From: Hysterium pulicare CBS 123377
Taxonomy: Eukaryota > Ascomycota > Dothideomycetes > Hysteriales > Hysteriaceae
Direction: 5' to 3'
DNA length: 64,000 bases
Assembly: GCA_000467715.1 (NCBI GenBank)
Contig: AJFK01000597.1
Coordinates: 62,001 to 126,000, forward strand
Below, one piece after another: positions 36,064 to 47,355 of this stretch (positions within the stretch are counted from its first letter, which is position 1; the number at the start of each line of letters is the position of its first letter). The notes under the pieces were generated by a model. That model searched no databases, had not been told where the DNA came from, and was given only the letters and a program-made list of their open reading frames with translations. A program made the translations under genes and the position numbers.

Positions 36064-36881
36064 GATAACAGACTCACGAACGTGAAAAATGACTTCTGTT
36101 TGTATATTGTGCGGTATGGTATTCGGGGTGATTGGAAGGGCATCAATGTAGGTGTCGCGGTGTCTGGCGTTGTTGAATTAGCGTAGGGAATATACCCGGG
36201 TTTTTGTCTCTTCAAATGATACCCTCCTTTGCACGACCCCAGAGCCGGTGTTTTGAACAGACTATCCATGGAATGTTTTCCCACCATATCATGCCCTGGC
36301 CTGCACCAGCTTCAATGCAACAAGTACCATAACACCCATCATAAAACCCAATTAGTTGCCTGCTCTATACCCCAGTCCTAAGAAATCTACTCACCACAAT
36401 TCTGAACTTCAACTCTTGACAAAATAGTGTATTCTGTACGAAGAGACGAAAAGTGAAGGAGAAGCTTCATTGGTAGAAAGCGCATTCACGGCTAAAGATG
36501 TGAAGTAAATAGTCCAATATCCATAAGTATCATTCTTAGGCCTAAATGGAAACAACAATGCGGAATCAAGGTGGCGAACCATAGAACCAAATAATCTTAT
36601 TTCGACTACTTTCAGCAGCAAATGGTTGAAAGATGGCACGATTACGAAAAGACGGTGATGGGTTCGTTGAAGTGGCGATGAAAGCACGGGCTGCAGATGA
36701 GGCTCACGTTGCAACAAAGGGGTCCACGCCAAAAAATCCCTATCTTCAATCCTCCGTACGCTGTCCAATTCCACCAATTCCTTCCCCCATTTTTTATTTT
36801 ATTTTTGCGACAACTGGTCACAGCTAATCGCTTGAGCCACAGTCATCCGAATGTGCTGAAGAGGATCGTGATCTCCGCCAT
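36064..36881. other. Intergenic, promoter side of the GDPase gene
   Basis: No gene supported. The minus ORF 36409-36777 lacks features. Confidence 0.4.
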
Positions 36882-38726
36882 ATGTCCAGTGGTGTTGACG
36901 TCCGAAGACGTCCAGGAATTTGGTCATATTTCAGCTTCAGCTCTGGTCCTCGACGACGCACATCTGTGTCTTTACCACGCAATAACCCGACGAAAGATCC
37001 TTTTGAAAAACCAGATCGTCATTCTTCTGGACACAGATCGAGCGGGTCAGCCAGCTTCATGAACGATTTCAAGAACGCGGGGATGAACCAGGGGCAGAGG
37101 ACGCGATATTTGAAGGTTGGAGGGATACTAGCATTCCTGTGCTTGATTTTCTTCTTTTTTGCACCTAGGGATAGAATTGGTGGTGGTACGTTGTCTTATT
37201 CTACAGCGAGTTCTGCATGTTTCGTGCTGAGTATATCCTTCAGAATCGGGTCCATTCCCAGGCGGCGATGTAGCCTCCGATCCCTCTCTTGCAACAGCAA
37301 AATGCAAGAAATCGTATTCCTCCACTAAGCCTCTCATCCAATACGCCCTCATGGTCGATGCTGGCAGCACTGGTTCCCGTATTCACGTTTACCGGTTCAA
37401 CAATTGCGGCCCTACACCTGAGCTCGAGGATGAGATATTCAAACAAACGGAGAAGAAGGAAGGTGGCTCAGGACTCAGTTCATACAAGGAGGATGCTGAG
37501 GGCGCAGCCAAGAGTTTAGATGTTCTTTTAAAAGTCGCCATGGACAACGTTCCAGACAAAATCAAGAAGTGCACACCCATCGCCGTCAAAGCAACGGCTG
37601 GCCTCCGCAAACTTGGCCCTGAGCTTAGCAACAACATCCTAAAAGCCGTTCGCCACCGCCTCGAAACCGAATATTCATTCCCGGTCGTATCAGAAAAGCA
37701 CGGAGGTGTTGAAGTCATGGACGGAAAAGATGAGGGTGTTTACGCCTGGATCACCGCCAACTACCTCCTCGGAAAGATCGGCGGCCCAGACAAGACCCCA
37801 ACCGCTGCCGTTCTCGACCTCGGAGGCGGTTCGACCCAAATTGTTTTCCAACCAACTTTCAAAGGCGCCGCAGACGGCGGCATGCCGGAAAAACTCGCCG
37901 AGGGCGACCACAAATACAATCTTACCTTCGGCGGTCGCGATTTCGACCTATACCAACACTCATACCTGGGTTACGGACTCATGGAAGCCAGGAATAACAT
38001 TCACACTGTCGTTATAAACGCCACCTACGAGGAGAACAAATCCAGCGAATCGCGAGCTTGGCTTCAAAAGGACATTTTGAACCCTTGCATCGCACCGGGA
38101 ATGCGCAGGGAAGTTGAAGTGCACCTTGGGGAAGGCCACCCTCTCGGTGCCTCAGTGACCGTAAATATGACCGGACCTGCAGAAGGCTCTCCAACTTCAT
38201 GTCGCGGTCTTGCAGAAAAGACTCTTCAGAAGGACGCTCAATGTAAAGTGAACCCCTGCGCCTTCCGCGGCGTTCATCAGCCTTCTTTTGAGAAGACGTT
38301 CAGTCGTGAAGACGTCTATCTCTTCTCCTACTTCTACGACCGCACCCAGCCGCTCGGTATGCCTGAGTCATTCACTTTGAGTGAGCTAAAGGATTTGACG
38401 CATCGGGTTTGTGACGGCGAAAAGAGCTGGGATGTCTTCCACAGCGTCGAGGGTGCGTTGGCCGAGCTGAGGGATCGACCAGAACACTGTTTAGATTTGA
38501 ATTTCATGTTGGCACTGCTTCATACAGGATACGACATGCCCCTTGATCGCGAAGTCAAAATCGCGAAGAAGATTAAGGGTAATGAATTGGGTTGGTGTTT
38601 AGGTGCTAGGTATGTCGTCTTTTCTCCCCTCCCTACTCCTAGCCTTGCACTCTTACTGATGAACACAGTCTGCCGCTCTTGAACCAGGAATCGGGCTGGA
38701 AGTGCAAGATCAAGGACGTCACGTAA
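36882..38726 (+). CDS. GDA1-like: Golgi guanosine-diphosphatase (GDA1/CD39 family)
   Basis: Exons 36882-37185, 37262-38609 and 38669-38726; introns 76 and 59 nt; 569 residues. A short cytosolic N-terminus is followed by a signal anchor (GGILAFLCLIFFFFAP), giving a type II Golgi protein. Apyrase regions: ACR1 YALMVDAGSTGSRIHVYRF, ACR2 ATAGLRKLG, ACR3 ending GKDEGVYAWITANYLLG, ACR4 VLDLGGGSTQIVFQ, and YQHSYLGYGLMEARN. The C-terminus has LGWCLGASLPLL across the last splice. It hydrolyses GDP released by mannosyltransferases in the Golgi lumen, which lets GDP-mannose be exchanged. The exact start is uncertain, because family members often begin closer to the RRRTSVSLP motif. Confidence 0.9.
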
Positions 38727-39263
38727 ACTGTCTGTAATGAGATGTGAGTTGTTCTTGATATGCATTGGATTGGCGTTAGAGAAGGTCCAGGTTCCTTTTG
38801 TTTGGCGGACTGGATGACACGCATCTAGGTAGAAGCACTTTAGATAATTCTCATATACCAAGCATCTTCTAAATTTCATGCTTTTGCAGCTGGAGTGAAC
38901 AATAAGTGCCGACCTGCGACCTAAATCGCGAATCTATCCACAGGCGGGTGCTACGACCAATGAGGCAAGAATTTCCGATAGTCTACATCATTAGCAACCA
39001 CATAGCTTCCGGACCTCCAAAAATTCTACCACGGACAGGATGACTTTCAAAATTTTGAAGCAGCGAGGTCGAAAGCGTCTTTATTCCAAGGAGGACCAGG
39101 ATCAAACAATTGCACAGGATTAGGATCAGGATCAGGATCAATAAACTAAGAGGATCAGCATCAACCAATCCGGACGATCCGGTCAAATAAGCAAGCTGTG
39201 AAAAGAAAATCGACCCGCAGACCTCAGAACCACTGCCTTTAGCAAGACAGCTGCACACGGACG
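38727..39263. other. Intergenic with a short hexamer repeat
   Basis: About four copies of AGGATY at roughly 39115-39140, just before the permease gene. No gene seen. Confidence 0.45.
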
Positions 39264-41065
39264 ATGATGCATATGGACGAAGAAAAAGCGACACCTCACA
39301 CAAAAGAACAGGGAAACTTATCCACTGCTCTTGAGAAAGATGCAAGAAGGGTTCCCGCTCCTCTGCCCGATCTACTACCACTCTCTTCAGGTCCAATCAC
39401 AGGCCCTTCAACTTCAATATGGCAGACTCTGAAAAACTGGAATACCGGTTTCGAAGCCCTCACCGGCCTGGAATCCCGCGGTATAGCTAGAGTTCCGGAA
39501 TCAGAACGAGAAGAAATCACGTCCTCGTCTTATTTGCAAATAGTTCTGCTATGGGTCAGCTGCGATTTGACGGCGAACGGTATCACACTGGGTATGCTGG
39601 GGCCGCTGGTTTTCCGCTTGAGCTTTAGGGATGCGGCACTTTGTGCTGTGTTTGGGGTTTTGATAGGGTGTTTGGGACCGGCGTATGTATGTACTTGGGG
39701 ACCTAAGAGTGGTAATAGGACCATGGTGAGTCATGAGGAATTTGTTCACTCTGCTGCTACGAGCCTGTGCAACTCTGCCTTCATGCTTCAATGTACAAAT
39801 CCATTCACTCAGAATGCTTTCTCTGCCTTCTTTTCAGATCCGTGCCATCAGAGCAATCCTCTAACTCTATTCTCCTACAGATTGTGGCACGCTATTTCAT
39901 GGGATACTACCCTAGTAAAATATGCTGTCTTCTAAGCATAGTCATAATGCTTGGCTACGGCACCATAAACTGCATCATAACTGGACAAATTCTCACGGCA
40001 GTTCAAGGCCACGGCATGTCGCTTGTCGTAGGCATCCTCATCGCAGCCGCCATAACTCTCGTCGTTGCCGTCATCGGCATGAAAGCCTTTCACACCTATG
40101 AGCGCTATGCCTGGCTTCCACAAGTTCTCATCTTATTCATTCTTGTCGGCAGCGCGGGAACCCAGTTCAATACAACGAACCCTTCGGTTGGGGATACGAG
40201 CACAAGAATCGGACATCGGATTTCGTTCTTATCATTGTGTCTATCGAGTCCAGTAGCATGGGCGGCCTGCGCAGCGGATTTCTTCGTTTACTATCCTTCT
40301 AAGTTGTCCAAGAGATCTCTATTCGTCGCGTCTTATGTTGGCAATATCGTTCCCTTCAGCTTCGCCTATCTCCTCGGTATCGGTCTCGCGAGCGGCGTAT
40401 CCAGCAATCCCGATTGGGCAGCTGCCTATTCCAACTCCCAAGGCGCGCTCATTTTAGCCGGGTTCTCTGGCCTCAAATCCTTCGGATCTTTCTGCGGCGT
40501 CATTCTTGCACTCGGTACCATCGCCGACAACATTGCAGCAACGTACTCGGCCGCCCTAGTCTTGCAAATGCTAGATCGACGCGTTGGAAAAGTGCCAAGG
40601 TGGGTATTAACGTGTGTCATTGCCGCGGTATTTACGGCTTGCGCACTTGGCGGTCGAGAATATTTATTTGAGATCTTCCAGAACTTCTTGGCGCTTATGG
40701 GATACTGGACCGTATTCTTTTCATGCATTGCTTTAGAAGAGCAGATCCTTTTCCGCAGCGCTCGGCATAAGCGTGCTCGTGCAAGAGCGGGAGAAGCTCA
40801 GGAAGAGAGCGAGGATGATGATGGGTATGTCTGGGATGCTTGGAGTGATCCGAAAGCGGTGCCGATAGGCATTGCTGCTCTCGCCGCGTTCCTGATTGGA
40901 TGGGCTGGCGCTGTAGTTAGTATGGATCAAGTGTGGTATGTTGGGCCGATTGCAAGAATGGTGGGGAAGGATGGAGCAGATCTGGGACTTTGGGTTGGAG
41001 CTGGGTGGACGCTTTTGACATTTCCGCCATTGAGGATACTTGAGCTGAGGTGGATTGGCCGTTAG
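39264..41065 (+). CDS. NCS1-family purine/cytosine permease (FCY2-like)
   Basis: Exons 39264-39725 and 39881-41065 around a 155-nt phase-0 intron (donor GTGAGT, acceptor CTACAG); 548 residues. Hydrophilic N-terminus, then NTGFEALTGLESRGIARVPE, LLWVSCDLTANGITLGMLGP and CTWGPKSGNRTM joined to IVARYFMGYYPSK. About twelve TM helices can be picked out, ending near FPPLRILELRW. Further family features are WAACAADFFVYYP, DNIAATYSAALVLQML and ALMGYWTVFFSCIALEEQILF. It is expected to take up cytosine, purines or related bases by proton symport at the plasma membrane. Which base is not visible from the sequence. Confidence 0.88.
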
Positions 41066-41236
41066 TAGGTAAAAAAGGTCACTCTTTCCCATATCATCTT
41101 GTATACGAGCCAACTTGTTCGACTGACAGAACAGGGCAAATACTTGGCCCAATCATATACTGCCTTCCGTAGGGCACTGATGCCGCTATTCACACCAGCA
41201 AACTACCCTCCATGCCAAGCTCTACTTCGACAACTC

Positions 41237-41727
41237 TCATTTTGCCGCCATCGCCAACACCTCTCCCATTTTCTTCTCTACCGCATCTCGGAAACCCAAC
41301 AACGCCTCAGACCGCTGTGTCTTCCACTCTCCTAAAACTATCACATGCACATTCTGCGTTCCAAAATTTCCAGGCACCAATGCCGCCTTCTCCGTAGCTA
41401 CAAGGCTGGTGCAGAACTTATCTCCCGCTTGGGTTTGGTGCACGATGCATATCCGATGGACTTGTGGGTTGAGTCCGTAGATATGCTCCGCCAGGAAGAC
41501 TAGGTTGTCTGGGAAAGATTGAACTCGGTTAGTCGCGTTTCCCGCTAAGCTGTCTTATAAAGGCTCTTTTACTGCAAGGGTTAGGGAACATATCGGAGCT
41601 CCAACTTACAGATCAGTGTATCTCGCTCGGCCTCCCGCAACTCGTCCTTGTCTTCTGGGACTTCGTCATCCATGATCTTGTAAAGCTGTTCATCTAGGGT
41701 CTCTTGGTTCTCGGTTGATGTCCCCAT
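41237..41727 (-). CDS. Array family copy A, uncharacterised small protein
   Basis: Exons 41727-41610 and 41508-41237 around a 101-nt phase-1 intron (donor GTAAGT); 129 residues, no signal peptide or TM. It shares with its neighbours the split before the block NLVFLAEHIYG, a central strand-rich region, and the end VHVIVLGEWKTQRSEALLGF followed by RDAVEKKMGEVL. The first exon is acidic (DEVPEDKDELREAERDTLI). Leftmost member of the minus-strand array that runs to 53271. Function unknown. The shared motifs are seen directly; that they share one fold is inferred. Confidence 0.75.
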
Positions 41728-42273
41728 CTTTGTTGAGTTGACCTTATGTTGTCCTTAGGATGGCCAGAAGGTGAGTAAGTTCAACGACGCCTTCTCATCG
41801 TTAGACGGCCGCCGTTTATACTTTCGCTAGAACAAAGACCATTTCAGAGCGAAACAATCTGATATGGTTTTCATGCGCGAGCAAATAACCAGCTCGTATG
41901 CAAACTTCGAAGAACTTCCATCGAAGGCAGAGACTTACTTCCAGAACATGAGTCGAGCATTGGGACTTTCGTTTTCTTGCACCTTCTACCCTTTTCTAAT
42001 TCAATATCACTGTTCATGTATGACTGGCATATTTTTGGGCACGATTACCGAAGGCTGATATCGAACGATCCCAAGTATCGCATTCTTCAACGCGAATCGA
42101 AGTAAGCCTCCATTTCTCCTTTCACAGTGGATAAATTACTCCATCTTGACCATAAATTCAACTGCTGATTGCCACTGAATTTGGTTGCATATACGATAGG
42201 CCAATCGTCAACTTTCCTCCATGTCTACTGATTTGACTATTCCAGTCCAGTCTCAACGTCTCATGCTCTACCT
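41728..42273. other. Spacer between array copies A and B
   Basis: No family motif found. A plus-strand ORF (41864-42058) is not convincing. Confidence 0.4.
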
Positions 42274-42684
42274 CTATATTACTCGCTTGACCTCTTTCTC
42301 AACAGCATCCCTCAGTCCATGAAGAACGAACCTCCGATCATAGACAGAGTTGCCGCTTACTACTCGCAGGAATCCAGTCTCCTCCATATCGATGACTGTG
42401 ATATGATAGCCTTCCTCTTCAGTATTCCCATCGTCGTCCTTTACAATCACCATATCGATATTGTACGGTTCTGGAGAGTATGGGCATTTATACTTGACGA
42501 GAAAGCTGATGTTCACTACTGGGCGTGAGCTTTGACTTAGGGGAGTGGAGTATGTTGAGAAGCTGCTCAAGAGACTTACGGGCCAACTGGTTAATCTCTC
42601 CTGGGTGAGCATGTTGTCTATATTCAGGAAGGTTATGAGATCTCGGAGACGGAAAGAAACAGGATCAACAAAGTCTTGGGGCAT
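42274..42684 (-). pseudogene. Array family copy B, single-base frameshift in exon 1
   Basis: Exon 2 (42518-42274) is intact: NISFLVKYKCPYSPEPYNID, then EGYHITVIDMEETGFLRVV and RRFVLHGLRDAVEKEVKRVI. Exon 1 begins at ATG 42684 (MPQDFVDPVSFRLRDLITFL), but the conserved end G-E-I-N-Q-L-A is in another frame. One missing base near 42612 accounts for this and also restores the phase-1 splice that all other copies use (donor GTAAGT at 42579, intron 61 nt). Either a recently broken copy or a sequencing/assembly slip. Confidence 0.65.
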
Positions 42685-42940
42685 CGTTTACGGGTGGTCG
42701 GATGGAACATCAGTATGATCAATGAGATAGCTTTAAAGTCTAGGCTTCGCTCTGGCCATGGCTTATTAAGGTATGTACTTTGCATATTGCTGTTGAATGA
42801 CAAAGAAGAGTTTCCCAATACAATCGCCTTTGAAACAGGTTTGATCATCGTGCTAGAAGCGTCTTTCCCTTTCCCATGAATCTCTAGACCTAACGGGAAA
42901 AGCACAGATTCACTGGGCCCTTGCCCCCCGGTCGGCACAT

Positions 42941-43364
42941 CTACTCTCGTGCCAACTCCTGCCACCCGAACACCTTATCCCTCAAACACAATTCCACGGT
43001 ATCTCGAAGTCCTTCCAACACCAGTCTACGATCTGGCCGAGAATTCCCACGAATCAGAAGTCTGCGTTGCTTCGTCGGGTTTACACTGTGAATACAGACT
43101 GCAGCTCGATGCCCGGGGTTTATGTCCTCAAAGACGAGGATCTCAACCTGGTTCGGATTGGCATCAGGGCCAAGTCTTTGCTTGACAAGAAAACTTATGT
43201 TTACTATAAAGATCAGATCAAATCTATGTCGAAGGGGTTGGCTAGTCATGGATATACTTACTGGCTAGCTGATGGATCTCTTCTTTGGATAGGGCGCTAG
43301 CTACAGTCATCATCTCCCCCAAATGCGCGTGCATTGGATCGAATGTGTCCATCTGTGGTGACAT
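42941..43364 (-). CDS. Array family copy C
   Basis: Exons 43364-43262 and 43203-42941, intron 58 nt (GTAAGT...TTATAG, phase 1); 121 residues. Exon 1 ends in ALSKEEIHQLA. Exon 2 starts NISFLVKQRLGPDANPNQVE and continues ILVFEDINPGHRAAVCIH, RRLLIRGNSRPDRRLVLEGL and RDTVELCL. It is closest to copy B in exon 2 (NISFLVK, RRL.L.GLRD). No targeting signal. Probably a soluble intracellular protein. Confidence 0.75.
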
Positions 43365-43686
43365 TGTTGTTGGTCGTATCAGGTGGCCAGGAAGTGGGAT
43401 TCGTGGTGGAGTTTGATTTATGTTGGAGAAAGATCCGCATTTTATCTGAAGATCACAAAGCTTCAAGAATGTTCTAGGAGATAAAGAAGTGTATGACCAT
43501 CAAGGACTGAAACACTCTGATTGGGACACTGAGCAAACCTCTTAATTGGTGGTCTAGTTAATCCAACCGCAGGGAATCAAGTTAGCAAATCTAGCAATCA
43601 GAAGAAACCGCAAGAACCAGCTCCACAGCACTAATCGCACCACAAGTATTCTCCCGGTCGCAGTCTTCCAGGCCGTCAAGGAACCC

Positions 43687-44070
43687 TCAGACCAATTCCG
43701 CCACTTGTATGCCGACGTATAAGTTCGGCTTTTTATCCACAGCCCGAACCAGATCGTGAAACGCAGCTTTCCCTTCCTAGCCACTACCACTTATCAGTAC
43801 CCGGAACCTCCCGGCGGCCTTGCCGTGAATGACAACCGAGACCTTGCACCTCTTTCAGCCTTCACGTGATGTACCATAGCAAGCTAGAATCTGGACTAGC
43901 CTTGGATCAACATCAAGGCTCATATGCTGCTTGATGAGGAAGCTTAAGCCCGCTATGCGCAATCGTTAGTGGCGAAATGAGATTGTGGAGAAAGATTAGA
44001 CTTACTTGCGAGATGGTCGTTGTCAATAAGCGGTTGAGAGAGCGCGGTTTTGGCTGACAATATTAGGCAT
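43687..44070 (-). pseudogene. Array family copy D, decayed
   Basis: Exon 2 (43952-43687) aligns with copy C: GLSFLIKQHMSLDVDPRLVQ, VVIHGKAAGRFRVLISGSG, FHDLVRAVDK, but two in-frame stops (TGA after TSREG, TAG after ISGSG) interrupt it. Exon 1 shows ALSQPLIDNDHLA, out of frame with ATG 44070. Splice signals remain (GTAAGT donor at 44005, intron 53 nt). A clear dead copy. Confidence 0.7.
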
Positions 44071-44316
44071 GGGGGGATCTGCATTTAGAACACAGTCTGA
44101 GGCTTTCTAAATGTGGATTATGCTGCATGCATTCTGTACTCTGCTAATCAAGATGCTTCACGTCCAAAAGTGGTTCTGAATTCCGAGTATAGCTACTGTG
44201 ACATATACCAAACGACTTTCGTGTTTCAACATACATTTGACAAGGCAGCATTACAGAGCGTGGTAATAGTACAGGACTGGGAATCAAGCAGGTAAGGCTG
44301 GAAGCGGGACGCTCAT

Positions 44317-45957
44317 TCACTTCTTTTCCCCAGGTTTAGGGTCATCATTCAATACGAGCAGTGTTCTGCTTCCACAGAAGCGTCCAGGGCCAACTACTCT
44401 CTTGACCTCGTGGTACGATCCTTTAAGATTACTACTCGATTCATCTGCAGCGGGCTTCTCACCCGTCTCATCCCAACTCCAGACCTTCTCTATAACCTCA
44501 TCTCCGGGCTTCTCTCGCCTTCGTGGGTTGCGGTAAGGCATGCCAATCAAGTGGTTGAGTAGATTGTGCACGACGGCATATAGACGTTCCACGCGCCGGG
44601 TGTATGGGAGCCAGCTAAGAGTCCGCGAATCGTAAGCAACGCGGATGTAGGGATTGGTGAGGATACCAGAATCTGTCCTGATATCGCGACCATGTCGAAG
44701 GTAGGTGAGGTCTGCGTGGATGAGGCAGCACTCGGATGCATCCCAAAAAGGATCTTCTTCGTAGCGGAAGCGGAGGGGCGAAATGTTCAGGGCAGTGGAG
44801 TTGTTGGAGTCTTGTGTACCAGGGGATAGCGTTCCTGGTTGAGTTTCAAGGAACCATTTGGCTTCGAATGCGGTCATGCCTCCCCAACAAGCGCGCACTC
44901 GAACAGCGTCCTTTTGATCCAAAACATCTTGCCTGCTTATACCATCTCCAGCGTCGGTAAACCATGGGAAGAACGGGATTCCCATAGCATATCCTTCAAA
45001 ATCCCTCGTTGCAAACCTGTCGTAAAACTTAAAGGCGTTGATGAAGTCTACTGCACAAACCGCACCGTACTGTGCGTGGCCAGATGCATCCGCATTTGTG
45101 GAAAATAGTAGATGGATAGCGTCGATCGGATCGAATATCACATCGTTAATAAATAAGAGTTTGTCGTAATGCACCGAAGGGTCGGCTTCTAGAGGACGTA
45201 GTGCTCGGTTTCTAACTTCTGCCAGGAAGGCGATACGTTTCATTTGTCTCTCGCCAGTTGGTATCGTCACGCAAGGTATATCTTCAAGGGGAAGATGCTC
45301 GGATACAGTGATGAGCTGCCTACAAGAAGCGTTATAAGCCTCGAATCCCGCCTAGGTTATTGTGAAGTACTTACAGCTAAGTTTGTTCAGAAGGGCATCT
45401 ATAGCAGCGATTGCAGAAGTATCTGCATCGTTCTCATACACACTCAGGTGGACATTTTTTGGCCCTAGAAGGTCCACTAGTTTTATGACTGCATTGCCCC
45501 AATCGCCTCCGAGGAGGTTGCCTCCGAGATCATATAAAGTAGCGGCGATAAATACTCTCTTGTTGTTAACGTTCCCTCATCCTAGCTCTAAGGTTTCTAA
45601 ACACTTCTTCCGGAGCGCCTTGTAATAGCCTGGTAAATAGGTATATAATGGCAAGAAAGCGGCAGTAAATATAACTAGTAAAATAACAAGACATGGAAGG
45701 GCGGCAAGTATGCAGCATAAGAGACGAGTATGTGGTCGACGGTTGCCTCTTGAACAAGAGACATTGATGCATATCGCAAGAAGCGATCGCAGACGTGATC
45801 GGATCCAGGACCACGCAGGTAGCCGCAATGCTCGCGACTTCTTATAAGATGGTGCAGAGTGGTCTTTGTCTGTGACTGAGAAGTGTATGGAATCTGTCGA
45901 GGTCCTTGGGAGAAGTTCGTACTCTTCAGAGCGGCAAAATACCATGGTTCCTGTCAC
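44317..45957 (-). pseudogene. CMT1/CAP59-type mannosyltransferase with one nonsense codon
   Basis: Exons 45957-45371 and 45319-44317 (donor GTACTT, intron 51 nt), 529 codons with one TGA at 45577-45579. Type II membrane layout: cytosolic basic N-terminus, anchor LLCCILAALPCLVILLVIF, then the lumenal catalytic part with GNVNNKRVFIAATLYD, VDLLGPKNVHLSVYEND, VTIPTGERQ, IAFLAEVRNRALRPL, KLLFINDVIFDP, CWGGMTAFEAKWF and SECCLIHADL. These are hallmarks of fungal alpha-1,3-mannosyltransferases of the CAP59 family. The TGA lies in ELG-stop-GNVNN, where an Arg (CGA) is likely ancestral. No splice choice removes it without losing conserved residues. It sits inside the small-gene array. Confidence 0.7.
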
Positions 45958-45959
45958 AG

Positions 45960-46086
45960 TGCAATCAAGCAGTAGACGAAGGGTGTCAAACGAATGTTAT
46001 TAGAAGCTGAGGTTCTAAACAAAGAGGTGCAAGGGACAAAGGGTTCCTGCCAAGACTATGCTGACTAACCATGTCCATACACGATA
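45960..46086. repeat. Segmental duplication, copy 1 (upstream of CMT1-like gene)
   Basis: About 127 bases from TGCAATCAAGCAGTAGACG to the TA target are matched, with roughly 15-20 differences, by 52286-52416. This copy begins right at the CMT1-like start codon and is interrupted at its far end by the MITE. Confidence 0.75.
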
Positions 46087-46443
46087 CAGCAAAATCGTAG
46101 TATAACAATATACTCATTATAACAATAATCGTGGTTAGCCGATAATCTTTCAGAATTCCTTACTTTTACTATGCAAGTTGGTAAGCTCCTTAGCAGTATA
46201 ATGTTAGTAAGTAAATGCTTAGAAAGTCTATTTTAGAAGAGATATATTATCTAAAAGAGGCTTAAAAACAGCAATTTCCGAGTAGTATATAGTAGTAGAA
46301 TCGTGCTACCTCCTAAGAAGGATCTTAACAAGCCTCTAAAGGGTACTTTCCAGACTGTGCGCAAATCCAATACTGCAATAATCGTAGTTGTACGATATCA
46401 TAGGCTAAAAAGTACAGTATCGTGATACCACGATTTTGCTGTA
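46085..46443. mobile_element. 355-bp MITE with TIRs and TA target duplication (Tc1/mariner-like)
   Basis: The element proper is 46087-46441. It starts CAGCAAAATCGTAGTATAAC and ends with the near-complement GTATCGTGATACCACGATTTTGCTG; the outer 12 bases match perfectly, with a few mismatches further in. TA dinucleotides at 46085-46086 and 46442-46443 flank it. The related segment at 52411-52423 reads ACGATACATGACA with a single TA, that is, the empty site. The interior is AT-rich and non-coding, with an extra copy of the ATAATCGT motif near each end. TA duplication and size fit a non-autonomous Tc1/mariner-type element. Confidence 0.8.
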
Positions 46444-46913
46444 CATGACAGTTCCAAACCTTACCTTCGCCGGAAAGGGGATTTCACTGGAAGCGAACGA
46501 GGAAGCATAGGTTTGCTACCAACATTTAGAAAAATTCCCCTCTTAGACATAGGCTGGGATACATAGTACGGTCAACTGACTTCTATCGATTTCCGTAACT
46601 AGGAGCTCTTGAAGGCGGTGTTGTCTAGAATTGGGGGTCTGCTGTGACATTTTCGCGGCTGGCGGCAGTGATTGAAACCGGATGATTAGGCAGAAGGTAA
46701 GTAAGTATAAGACAAACATGGTAGATATACAAGGCTAATTCTATACTCCTTGCATCAACGAAGCAAGGGATACCTCAGGGGCCGGTACTCAATAAGTGAC
46801 ACACTTCTCCCCAGTGAAAAGACCAAAATGTTACAATTCATCAATTCGCTCTCAATTCAACCTACTTTCCTTCCCCATACTCCTTCAGTTGTCTGTAGAG
46901 TTATCCCACATCC
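46444..46913. other. Spacer right of the MITE
   Basis: No gene or recognisable family remnant. Similarity to the 52-kb duplicate fades within about ten bases of the element. Confidence 0.4.
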
Positions 46914-47355
46914 TCAGCCACTCATGATCCGCATGCATTCCTTATCAACTGGCCATCTCAACCCATCTAACGCCTGATGTGGAAGAGACCGTATATCACC
47001 TCGAACTACGACGTGGAAAGATCGATTCCCATTGCCCTCTTCATTGGCTGCAGGCTCGTCGCTATGATAAATGATTATCGCTTGACACGGGAGTGGAGGA
47101 CTTCCGTCGTTGAAAGGGCAGATGATGAGATCGATGTAATATGGATCTGCGTTGAGGCTGAATTTGAGCTTGATGAGGAATTCGAGGTTTCCTGTTCAGG
47201 AATTAGAAGGAAAGCGGAGGTAGAAGTAGAAGTAGCACTTAGGTTAGGGCATACTTACCGATGAGACGGTTTCGTTCCTCAAAAAGCATGCCGATGTCTA
47301 CCCTCATGAGCTCGAAAAGTCGTTGGCGTAAAGCATTAAGTGGTGGTTGCGCCAT
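46914..47355 (-). CDS. Array family copy E
   Basis: Exons 47355-47259 and 47191-46914, intron 67 nt (GTAAGT...GAACAG, phase 1); 124 residues. Exon 1: MAQPPLNALRQRLFELM to FEERNRLI. Exon 2: GNLEFLIKLKFSLNADPYYI, DLIICPF, HVVVRGDIRSLPHQALDGLR and an ending WPVDKECMRIMSG that departs from the usual RDAVE. The frame is intact. Best matches within the array are the NL-x-FLIK block and the R-G...ALDGLR block. Confidence 0.72.

Noticed and set aside
35604-36287. Minus-strand ORF of 227 codons
   Set aside because: Lies opposite the EF-hand gene exon 3, has no domain, and its Ser/Pro composition mirrors the coding strand.
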